Origin: JBPOFY01 sp049889815
GTDB lineage: Bacteria > Verrucomicrobiota > Verrucomicrobiia > Opitutales > Coraliomargaritaceae
Assembly: GCA_049889815.1 (NCBI GenBank)
Contig: JBMHCR010000021.1
Location: forward strand, 124,001-188,000
Reading direction: 5' to 3'
DNA length: 64,000 bases
Shown here one piece after another: positions 37,763-45,103 of this stretch. The position numbers and the translations under genes are program-made. Position 1 is the first letter of the stretch. The number at the start of each line of letters is the position of its first letter. The notes under the pieces are model-generated. The model was not told the DNA's origin. It was given only the letters and a program-made list of their open reading frames with translations, and did no database searches.

Positions 37763-39508
37763 CTAAGGGAGGATAGCAACCTTTACCGTATCAGTTAGGC
37801 CCGTTTTGAGGAAGGTCTCCTCCTCTTTTTTAGCCAACGGATTAGCGTCGTCCCACGAATATACATTCACGGTGACCTCCCCTGCCTTATGCGCGTGTAA
37901 AACACCGAATTTATCTATACTCGCAACAGATGGGTCGCTGCTCTCCCAGATGATATTATTGCGCGTCGCATTGCTCGGAGAGATGATACAAGTGAGCTGT
38001 TCGCTATTACCTGCGCGGATCTGCCCTTCGCTTTTGAAAATCTGCAAGCCCTCCACCGGCACGTGCTTATGCGCATCGAGCAATGTGCCCAAGCGATCAT
38101 AAGCTGCTTGTTGCTCGGGGTTCAAATCATCCAAGTCCAAACCTGCATAGCGGTAGCGATTCCAACGCTTTGGTATCTTCTTCTTAACCGGCGCGCCCGC
38201 CTCCTCGAGGAGGTCGTCATGCCACTCAAAGAAACGACCTTCGGGATACATGCCATCCGAAGCGTAGCGTTTAAAGCGCTTATCAAAGGAATACTTCAGG
38301 ATGAAATCTTCCTGCATGTAATGATTGTTTCCAAGATACCAGGTAGTGATCGAACCACGCGGTTCTTCGCTGGATTGCCCCGTTAATTGCGGCCAAAAAT
38401 TTATTCCATCGATGTCTTCTTTGTTGGGGATCTCTACGTCCGCCGCATCACAAATCATCGGCAAAATGTCAGTCACGTAGACTAAACCATCATAAACTGT
38501 ACCGGCGGGTATCTTGCCAGGAGCACGAACCAACAGCGGCACATGGATGCCACCCTCAATGTGCTTGCCTTTGTACGCCTGAAGAACTGTGCCATCAGGA
38601 TAGTGGAAGAAATACTCTGGACGCGTGCCATTATCGCCCATCAAAACAACAATCGTATTTTCCGCCTGACCGGTCTCTTCCAACTTATCCAATAGATTGC
38701 CGATCATCTTGTCGGCGTAGCGCAGCATGTCCGGATAAAAAGTAGGGTCGTCGCCGACTAATTTCCCGTTGTTCTTCTTATGGATGTCATACTCATCGTA
38801 AACCGACTTCGGCTCAGTATCCGGAGTCGGCGTGCGCTCCGTGTGCATCAACACCATCGAATAATACAGAAAGAACGGCTGATCTCTTTCACGTTCGATA
38901 AAATCCAGTGCGTAGCGATTGATCAACTGCGGGCCGTAGTAGCGGCGACCCGTCTCTGGATCGATGCCACGGAAGTTCTTGATCTCGCCGTTGTGCACGA
39001 AGTTGGGCTCAATCATGCGGCGCCCCACCATGTTGTTTACATCAAAGGCAAAGAACTCATCCCAGCCGAACTCATAAATATATTTATTCACGCCAACTTC
39101 TTTAGTCCCACGTGTCTGCTTCCATTTACCGGCGAGTGCAGTTTCGTAGCCGGCTCGCTTAAACAAATCACCAAAAGTGATATCCGATTTGTGCTGTGCT
39201 TTAGGGTGCAGGAAATTTCGGCGATTATTCTTACCGCTCATCAACGCAATCCGCGTAGGCTCGCAGAGTGGATAGGTATAAGCCCAATCACAACGCACGC
39301 CCTCCTCCGCAAGACTATCCATTCGCGGTGTCGCAAATGGCACCTCCTCAAAAGATCCTCTCTCTAAATCGCAACTGATCGATTCCGCACCGTATGCAGA
39401 CACGGAGTAGTGACTCACATCGTCCAACAAGATCAGAAGCACATTTGGCTTCGCAGCGAGTGCCACACATGCCGATCCAAGAAGGAGCAATGTAACAAGC
39501 GATTTCAT
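37763..39508 (-). CDS. Exported sulfatase with C-terminal Big2-like Ig domain
   Basis: 581 residues, signal peptide 1-19. Catalytic part: PNVLLILLDDVSHY and C82-E-P-T-R86. The last ~95 residues (from about 487) form a bacterial Ig-like (Big2) domain: AGNSEQLTCIISPSNAT, then SSDPSVASIDKFG and GEVTVNVYSWDDANP. The same architecture recurs at 54576 and 56346, in a second operon. The domain may hold the enzyme to polysaccharide or cell surface. The gene lies 12 bp after the 39521 sulfatase. Confidence 0.92.
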   Translation of the reverse strand: MKSLVTLLLLGSACVALAAKPNVLLILLDDVSHYSVSAYGAESISCDLERGSFEEVPFATPRMDSLAEEGVRCDWAYTYPLCEPTRIALMSGKNNRRNFLHPKAQHKSDITFGDLFKRAGYETALAGKWKQTRGTKEVGVNKYIYEFGWDEFFAFDVNNMVGRRMIEPNFVHNGEIKNFRGIDPETGRRYYGPQLINRYALDFIERERDQPFFLYYSMVLMHTERTPTPDTEPKSVYDEYDIHKKNNGKLVGDDPTFYPDMLRYADKMIGNLLDKLEETGQAENTIVVLMGDNGTRPEYFFHYPDGTVLQAYKGKHIEGGIHVPLLVRAPGKIPAGTVYDGLVYVTDILPMICDAADVEIPNKEDIDGINFWPQLTGQSSEEPRGSITTWYLGNNHYMQEDFILKYSFDKRFKRYASDGMYPEGRFFEWHDDLLEEAGAPVKKKIPKRWNRYRYAGLDLDDLNPEQQAAYDRLGTLLDAHKHVPVEGLQIFKSEGQIRAGNSEQLTCIISPSNATRNNIIWESSDPSVASIDKFGVLHAHKAGEVTVNVYSWDDANPLAKKEEETFLKTGLTDTVKVAILP

Positions 39509-39520
39509 CGAAAAGTTTTC

Positions 39521-41086
39521 CTAATTTATGGGTGCAGTACGCACGCCGCTTTCACGGATCTCCATATAGTCGTTGAACATCTTCTGAGCACGGCTGCGAT
39601 GCTCCGGGTGATTGATAAAATTCTGCTTTTCGTTCTCACCCATGTTGGATTCCAAATTGAAGAGCGCAAGGGGCTCCCATTTATCCAGATTGTGGCTCCC
39701 TTGGATAATGATCTTCCATGGGCCCTGACGCAGCATGACTTCATTACTTGCGCCCGCTTGCCAGATCAAGAAGTCACGTGAGTTATAGTCCTCCTCACCC
39801 AAGAAAATCGGCAAGAGATTCATCGAGTCGAGGGAATCTCCGTCGCTGATATCATAGCCGGCAACAGCCGCGACCGTGGACATCATGTCGTGCGTGATCA
39901 CGAGCTCATCGCTAAATTGTCCCGCTTTAATCTTTGCAGGCCAGTGTGCGATAAACGGAACTCGGTGACCACCTTCATGCGGCGCACTCTTGGCACCGCG
40001 ATACGGTCCACTCGGACGGTGCCCCGATTCCATGGTGCCAGGGACTTTCCATGTCAATCCACCGTTGTCCGCGCTGAAAACGATCAGCGTATTTTCAAAC
40101 TCACCATTGCGCTTCAAAGCCTCGATAATGTGCTGCACTTCGAGGTCGAGCACCTTGACGATTTCCAAGTGACGCGATGGCAGAGTGCCATACACCTTCT
40201 CGCCAAACATCTCTACCGGCGGAATGTGCGGGCGGTGCGCATGCGGGCTACAGTAGTACAGGAAAAACGGTTCATCGCCCGAGTTCGCATCAATAAAATC
40301 AGACGCCTTCGTCGCTAAGATTTCTCCGATCTTGGAAGTATCCCAATGCGAGTCGCCCATGCCGGGCCCCTTGTCCGAGATAGTGAGATTCCCGGAAACG
40401 CCAACGCCAGCCTTGTCCGCTTCAGTGACCGTTGCAGGGTCTTTGGCGTTCTTACTGTTATATGCGACAATCTTGGAATCTTTGTGGAACGGTGCCCACT
40501 TCTCATTTTCATATGCGAGGTAGAGCGGGCCCTGAATCCCGGTCGGTAAGGAGTAGCCATAATCGAAGCCCATGTCCTTCGGACCCCCGTAAGCGATTTC
40601 TGTCATGTCGGCATTCACGACGTTTTCGTCCTTATCGTTGCCACGGTAATACCCCTCCCCTTCGAGCTTACGGAAATTCATACCGAGGTGCCACTTGCCA
40701 ACAAAGCCGGTTCTATAACCCGCATCACGTGCTACTGTGCCGAGCGTGGTGTCGCCTACTTTGATCGCACCTTCATAAAACGAATTCCATACACCCCATG
40801 GAAACGGTGAACGGTAGTTATTCTTACCACTCATCACCGCATAGCGAGTCGGTGCGCAGAGCGCCGTCGACGAATGCCCGTCGGTAAACCACATGCCGCC
40901 GGCAGCCAGACTATCAATTGCTGGCGTTTCTATAACCGGCTCACCCGACATGAATTGCTGGTTGAAATAGCTGATGTCGCCAGAGCCAACATCGTCAGCT
41001 AGAATAAAGACGATATTAGGACGTTTCCCAGCACTCAAAGAGAGTGTTAAAACGGTAAGTGGAAGTAAGAAAAGATAGGGTTTCAT
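39521..41086 (-). CDS. Exported type I sulfatase (CAPTR)
   Basis: 521 residues from the ATG at 41086; a longer frame from 41134 would overlap the GH16 stop and lacks a signal peptide. Signal peptide 1-20. NIVFILADDVGSGDISY supplies metal ligands, C77-A-P-T-R81 is the formylglycine motif, and GKWHLGMNFRKL and FSADNGG follow. This arylsulfatase-like branch differs from the CGPSR pair, so a different sulfate position or sugar is expected. Confidence 0.93.
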   Translation of the reverse strand: MKPYLFLLPLTVLTLSLSAGKRPNIVFILADDVGSGDISYFNQQFMSGEPVIETPAIDSLAAGGMWFTDGHSSTALCAPTRYAVMSGKNNYRSPFPWGVWNSFYEGAIKVGDTTLGTVARDAGYRTGFVGKWHLGMNFRKLEGEGYYRGNDKDENVVNADMTEIAYGGPKDMGFDYGYSLPTGIQGPLYLAYENEKWAPFHKDSKIVAYNSKNAKDPATVTEADKAGVGVSGNLTISDKGPGMGDSHWDTSKIGEILATKASDFIDANSGDEPFFLYYCSPHAHRPHIPPVEMFGEKVYGTLPSRHLEIVKVLDLEVQHIIEALKRNGEFENTLIVFSADNGGLTWKVPGTMESGHRPSGPYRGAKSAPHEGGHRVPFIAHWPAKIKAGQFSDELVITHDMMSTVAAVAGYDISDGDSLDSMNLLPIFLGEEDYNSRDFLIWQAGASNEVMLRQGPWKIIIQGSHNLDKWEPLALFNLESNMGENEKQNFINHPEHRSRAQKMFNDYMEIRESGVRTAPIN

Positions 41087-41120
41087 ATAAACTATTAGTC
41101 CGCGATTAGTTGGTAAAAGT

Positions 41121-41996
41121 TCACTTCTTCTCAACTAGACGCCAGGTGCGGATCCAGTCGTAACGAGTCGTGCGCTCGTCCAGCGTGCCCGAGGCAACCA
41201 AGCCACCATCTTCAGGCACTGGGTTCCAGTCGTAGGTTTCAATAGCCATGTGTAGATACGAAGGCCAGTTCCAGCGAGATTCCGGCTTAATGGAATGCTG
41301 ATACTTTCCATCCAAGAAAAACTGAATTTCATCTTCAGACTTCCAATAAGCCCCATACACGAAATAGCGGCTGTGATTCTTCTCATCGAGCTTTTTGTGG
41401 GCAGACTTTTGGACGCGATTCGGACCATAAAAATAACGCCAGTGAATCGTATTCGAATGAAAAATACTATCCCAGTTTCGTGCCCAACCCTTGGTCAGTT
41501 CGGAAGTGCGACCGACACATTCCTGAATATCGGTTTCAAGTGCTTCATCGGGACCGCCAATTGTTAACAACCAAAATGTTGACGACATCTCGGTGGCGTT
41601 CGCCTTCATGCGACACTCAAAGTAATCGCCAACCCCACCAGTATGTAGCGAACGCACAATCCCACCATAATAGAGATAAGTGCCCTCTTCTCCCTCATAG
41701 GGTTCATCCAGCACGCCGACCTCAACGCATAGATCACCATCTTTAACCGAGACGCTATCGGCTTTGAACAAGCCCGGTGGGCGTCCGATCCATGTAAAGC
41801 TGTTTCCAATCGGCTCGACCTGCCACTTCTTGAGATCAACGGAATCGCCCTCGAACTCATCGGTCATCTCCTGGATCGTCATCCAACTCGTGCCTTCTGG
41901 CCGGGGATCCTCACCTTCGAGAAAGGTCGGAGTGGATTGTGCGCAAAGCAGCGTGGAGGTGAGTAAGGCAAAACAGGTATTTTTAATGCACTGCAT
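41121..41996 (-). CDS. GH16 family beta-agarase/porphyranase-like enzyme
   Basis: Exported endo-galactanase of 291 residues with a signal peptide (about 1-19). The GH16 active site with beta-bulge is E154-T-D-I-Q-E159 (nucleophile E154, acid/base E159), and D156 assists. DEFEGDSVDLKKW near 46-58 and FWLLTIGG support the jelly-roll fold. The ECVGR following the active site is typical of agarolytic branches. Situated 11 bp after the first sulfatase and followed by five more, it couples chain cutting with desulfation. Exact bond specificity is not readable. Confidence 0.88.
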   Translation of the reverse strand: MQCIKNTCFALLTSTLLCAQSTPTFLEGEDPRPEGTSWMTIQEMTDEFEGDSVDLKKWQVEPIGNSFTWIGRPPGLFKADSVSVKDGDLCVEVGVLDEPYEGEEGTYLYYGGIVRSLHTGGVGDYFECRMKANATEMSSTFWLLTIGGPDEALETDIQECVGRTSELTKGWARNWDSIFHSNTIHWRYFYGPNRVQKSAHKKLDEKNHSRYFVYGAYWKSEDEIQFFLDGKYQHSIKPESRWNWPSYLHMAIETYDWNPVPEDGGLVASGTLDERTTRYDWIRTWRLVEKK

Positions 41997-42007
41997 ATAT
42001 TTGTAGA

Positions 42008-43948
42008 TTAATGGATTGGTAAAGTTTGTTGCTCTTTGTATGGCGCTGAAGCGGTAGACGGGCCTTGTTGTGAGTTCGAAGTCTGAGTAATGAAGTCTAC
42101 ACGATCCTGCAACCAGCGCCTATTGTTCTTTTGGCCACCCGCCAGCTTTAGGACGGCGTCCACATCGAACTCAAAAACAAGCTCAGGCTTCAAAGTCTTC
42201 AACAACGCCATCGTGTTTAGAACGAGCAAGGCTTCCATATCGGTCTGACTATCGCCAAGCGCCTGAACCAGAACCGCAATCGGATCTTCCAGATCAATGA
42301 GTGCCAAATACTCCGCTGCCCGGGTCCGCACCAAGGGTTCGGGATCGCTATTTGCGATGCGCCGCGATGCGCCTTCAAATCCAGTTGCTTCGTCACCGAA
42401 GGAGCTGCAAACGATCAAGCCCCAATAGCGCTGCCACGGGTCATCTGACTGCAAGGCTTTCGCAATGCCGGCACGCGCATCGCTGAATGGCTGCAAGCTC
42501 AAATCCGCTATATCAATCAGCGCAGCGATCTCGGCTTTATGTGCCTGTCCAAATTGCACGGGGTTCTCAAACGCATCCTCGATCAATACAGGCTCTGGAT
42601 AGAAACTGAGATCCGGCATGGACTTCACCCAATCAGTCAATCGCGCTCGCATCTGCTGCACGGTGTCGGTATATTCAGGAAGTGTGGCAAGGTTCACGGT
42701 TTCGTGAGGATCCGTCTCAAGATCATACAAACACTCTACCCGGCGTGCCTCAAAAAACTGCCTTTGCACCGCGTTCAGCTCACCGTCTTCATATAACTGC
42801 TGCAGCTCACGATACGCAGCCTGCTTGTAGCGATAGCTATTATGGAGTCCATCGATGATAAAGGGCTGATAGTTGCGGATGTATTTATAGCGCCCTTTCC
42901 GATAAGTGCGCACCAAGTCGCACTTCTCATCGAAGCGATCCGCATACCCAAAGGCCTCATCCCGCAGATTGATCGTTTCCAAGTTCAGCCCCTCGCCAAG
43001 AAACGGCTGACCATCCATTTGCTCCGGCACCTCGATACCCGCTAAACGCAGCACCGTGGGAGCGAAATCAACAAAGCTGACAAAACCATCGACTCGGGCA
43101 CCCGCCTCAACGGGGAAAAGATGCTTCCAATTTTCAGGAATGTAAACCACCAGCGGAACATGCAACCCACTCTCATAGGGGTAGGCTTTGGAGCGCGGCA
43201 GCACACCACCATGATCACCATAGTAAAAGATGATCGTGTCATCCATCACACCATCTTCCTCAAGCTGTTCGATCAATTTACCGATGCTTATATCCTCATC
43301 GCGATGTGCGTCGTAATAATGAGCGTAGGTTTTGCGAAACAATGGCGTGTCCGGATGATACGGATGCACTTCTACCGAACTCGGTCGTCTGACCAGCGTT
43401 TCCGGATCGCGGGTATCGAGCGATTGGTGTACCCGAATCTCGTGGGTATTGTGCAGACTCCAGACTTGGAAAAACGGCTGCCCGGGAGCCCGGTTTCGAT
43501 ACGAGGCCTTTCGCGAACTCTCATCCCACGCCGCACCGGCTTTCAAATTATAATCGGTCTTATGGCGATTGGCGGTGTAGTAGCCTGCCGCGCGGAAATA
43601 CGCCGGGCAAGTCAACAAGCCATCAGGCATCGGCGCCACTGCTCCACGGCGGTGAAACTGCCCTCCCACTCTTGGCATATAGCAACCCGTGAGCAAGGTG
43701 CTCCGCGCAACCGAGCAAACCGGTGCATTCGAAAAGGCATGGTTAAACACCACACCATGCTCCGCGAGTTTTTGGACATTCGGCATCGGCGCACCGTGCT
43801 CAGCATCGTAGAGGCACAACCAATTCGCGGAATTATCTTCAGTCGTGATCCATACAATATTCGGTCGATCCGCAGCCACTGCCCACAGGTGCACGATTGC
43901 CGCAAGACAAACGAAAGCAGTAGCTCTGACCTTAAGATATGATAACAT
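42008..43948 (-). CDS. Exported sulfatase with altered motif (CSVAR) and HEAT-like C-terminus
   Basis: 646 residues, signal peptide to about 26; first gene of the galactan operon. PNIVWITTEDNSANWLCLYD provides metal ligands. The motif is C78-S-V-A-R82 in APVCSVARSTLLTG, with Val where Pro is expected; the codon GTT is clear. The rest of the site is intact (YYGDHGG, SFVDFAPT). Residues about 490-620 are alpha-helical with repeats resembling HEAT (DDPWQRYWGLIV, EPLVRTRAAEYLALIDL). Such tails occur in some large marine sulfatases. Whether it is converted to formylglycine is the open question. Confidence 0.9.
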   Translation of the reverse strand: MLSYLKVRATAFVCLAAIVHLWAVAADRPNIVWITTEDNSANWLCLYDAEHGAPMPNVQKLAEHGVVFNHAFSNAPVCSVARSTLLTGCYMPRVGGQFHRRGAVAPMPDGLLTCPAYFRAAGYYTANRHKTDYNLKAGAAWDESSRKASYRNRAPGQPFFQVWSLHNTHEIRVHQSLDTRDPETLVRRPSSVEVHPYHPDTPLFRKTYAHYYDAHRDEDISIGKLIEQLEEDGVMDDTIIFYYGDHGGVLPRSKAYPYESGLHVPLVVYIPENWKHLFPVEAGARVDGFVSFVDFAPTVLRLAGIEVPEQMDGQPFLGEGLNLETINLRDEAFGYADRFDEKCDLVRTYRKGRYKYIRNYQPFIIDGLHNSYRYKQAAYRELQQLYEDGELNAVQRQFFEARRVECLYDLETDPHETVNLATLPEYTDTVQQMRARLTDWVKSMPDLSFYPEPVLIEDAFENPVQFGQAHKAEIAALIDIADLSLQPFSDARAGIAKALQSDDPWQRYWGLIVCSSFGDEATGFEGASRRIANSDPEPLVRTRAAEYLALIDLEDPIAVLVQALGDSQTDMEALLVLNTMALLKTLKPELVFEFDVDAVLKLAGGQKNNRRWLQDRVDFITQTSNSQQGPSTASAPYKEQQTLPIH

Positions 43949-44088
43949 GGATTAATTGGGGATTTAAGAAGTAAATGGGGAGGTAATCAGCGAATCTTAA
44001 AAAACCTCACTATATCCATGAATACTGCAAATATCCACTGCATGATTTCGCAGGTTTTTTTGCAAAAGTCACCAAAGTTAGAAACGCC
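43949..44088 (-). promoter_or_regulatory. Promoter region of the galactan operon, possible direct-repeat operator
   Basis: 140 bp between the AraC-type gene and the first operon gene. ATATCCA occurs at 44012-44018 and 44031-44037 (19 bp apart) and ACTGCA at 44024-44029 and 44037-44042 (13 bp apart). AraC-family proteins bind direct repeats, so this may be their target; the evidence is only the repeats and position. Confidence 0.35.
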
Positions 44089-44934
44089 CTACTTTTGATG
44101 TTTACTGGGTGGGCAGCCGTAATGGCTCTTATATGCCCGGCTAAAATCATTGAGGTGATTGTAGCCCAAAAAATACGCAACTTCTTTAATAGATTGCTGG
44201 TCCATGACCAGTGCACTCCTAGCCTCCCGCATCCGTAATTCCTGAAAATGTGTCAATGCACTCTGATTGAGCTGAGACTTAAAGAGCCGATGGAGCGTCG
44301 ATTGAGAAACATCCAAATAGTCACAAAGGCGCGCGATCGGCTCTTTGCTGTCTAGGTGTTTCCGCATCCATTCCTGCGCTTGGTGAATACGAACCTGTGC
44401 AACATCCACATGAGCTTCATTGCTCATCACTCGCTCGATGAGAATCTCAAAAAGTTGGCGACAAGCTTTGAAATACTGATCGCTGCGCTCACTCAAATCC
44501 AATGCCTCGCGCCGACACTGATCATGATTTTCACGCAAAGGCTTATATTTACCGCGTGGTATCTCACTGATGAAATGCGCATCGCGCGCTAAGCCGCCGA
44601 ATTTCTCGGTCGCGGTATCGTGCCACATCCATTGCACGAACTTACACGTGCTTCCGTCAATGGTAGGCCAACCAAACGAGCAATCCGGCCCGATGAAAAC
44701 AAGCTGACGTGGTGACAACTTCACCTCTTTCCCCTGAATCACCATGGTGGGACTACCCTCTTCAATAATTGTGCAGACCCAGCCCTCGTGCATACACTCG
44801 GGCAAAAACTCCAGGCCGAAATCGCGACGCCCCCAGGCAAGGTAGGTCAACGAGAGCCCGGAATCCCGCTCCGGTTGCCAACGTGAACGATCCTTGGTCG
44901 GAGAAAAAAAGTATTTGTCGGTTTTGAAAGGCAT
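44089..44934 (-). CDS. AraC-family transcriptional regulator
   Basis: 281 residues from the ATG at 44934 (a TTG lies three codons upstream). An N-terminal cupin-like sensor domain (about 20-150) precedes two helix-turn-helix motifs at about 185-281: EPIARLCDYLDVSQSTLHRLFK and then IKEVAYFLGYNHLNDFSRAYK, the standard AraC signature. It sits between the galactan operon and the divergent demethylase operon and is the natural candidate to induce both. The likely ligand is a sugar of the degraded polysaccharide. Confidence 0.9.
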   Translation of the reverse strand: MPFKTDKYFFSPTKDRSRWQPERDSGLSLTYLAWGRRDFGLEFLPECMHEGWVCTIIEEGSPTMVIQGKEVKLSPRQLVFIGPDCSFGWPTIDGSTCKFVQWMWHDTATEKFGGLARDAHFISEIPRGKYKPLRENHDQCRREALDLSERSDQYFKACRQLFEILIERVMSNEAHVDVAQVRIHQAQEWMRKHLDSKEPIARLCDYLDVSQSTLHRLFKSQLNQSALTHFQELRMREARSALVMDQQSIKEVAYFLGYNHLNDFSRAYKSHYGCPPSKHQK

Positions 44935-44971
44935 TGGAGCCAACGGGTGAGTTCTACACTAGGTGTTTAGA

Positions 44972-45015
44972 AATGCTAATAAGGCACGCTCTACCAAGAT
45001 TACTCGATTAGCATT
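44972..45015. promoter_or_regulatory. 9-bp inverted repeat operator in divergent promoter
   Basis: AATGCTAAT (44972-44980) and its exact reverse complement ATTAGCATT (45007-45015) lie 35 bp apart start to start, in the 169-bp region between the AraC-type regulator and the fusion gene. Smaller dyads flank it: ACAC/GTGT (44956-44966) and CACTA/TAGTG (45022-45037). Likely an activator or repressor site. Confidence 0.5.
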
Positions 45016-45103
45016 GTCATTCACTAGAATTTTAGTGCGAAATCAAGCTATTTGAGAATATGAAAAGGGTCTACTTTATTGATCGATCCAAAGGGAATAA
45101 GAA

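Noticed and set aside
30222..43948. Fucoidan or carrageenan locus
   Set aside because: No GH107, GH29/GH95 fucosidase or carrageenase signature is seen; the two endo-enzymes are GH86 and agarase-like GH16. Sulfatase number alone does not decide the substrate.
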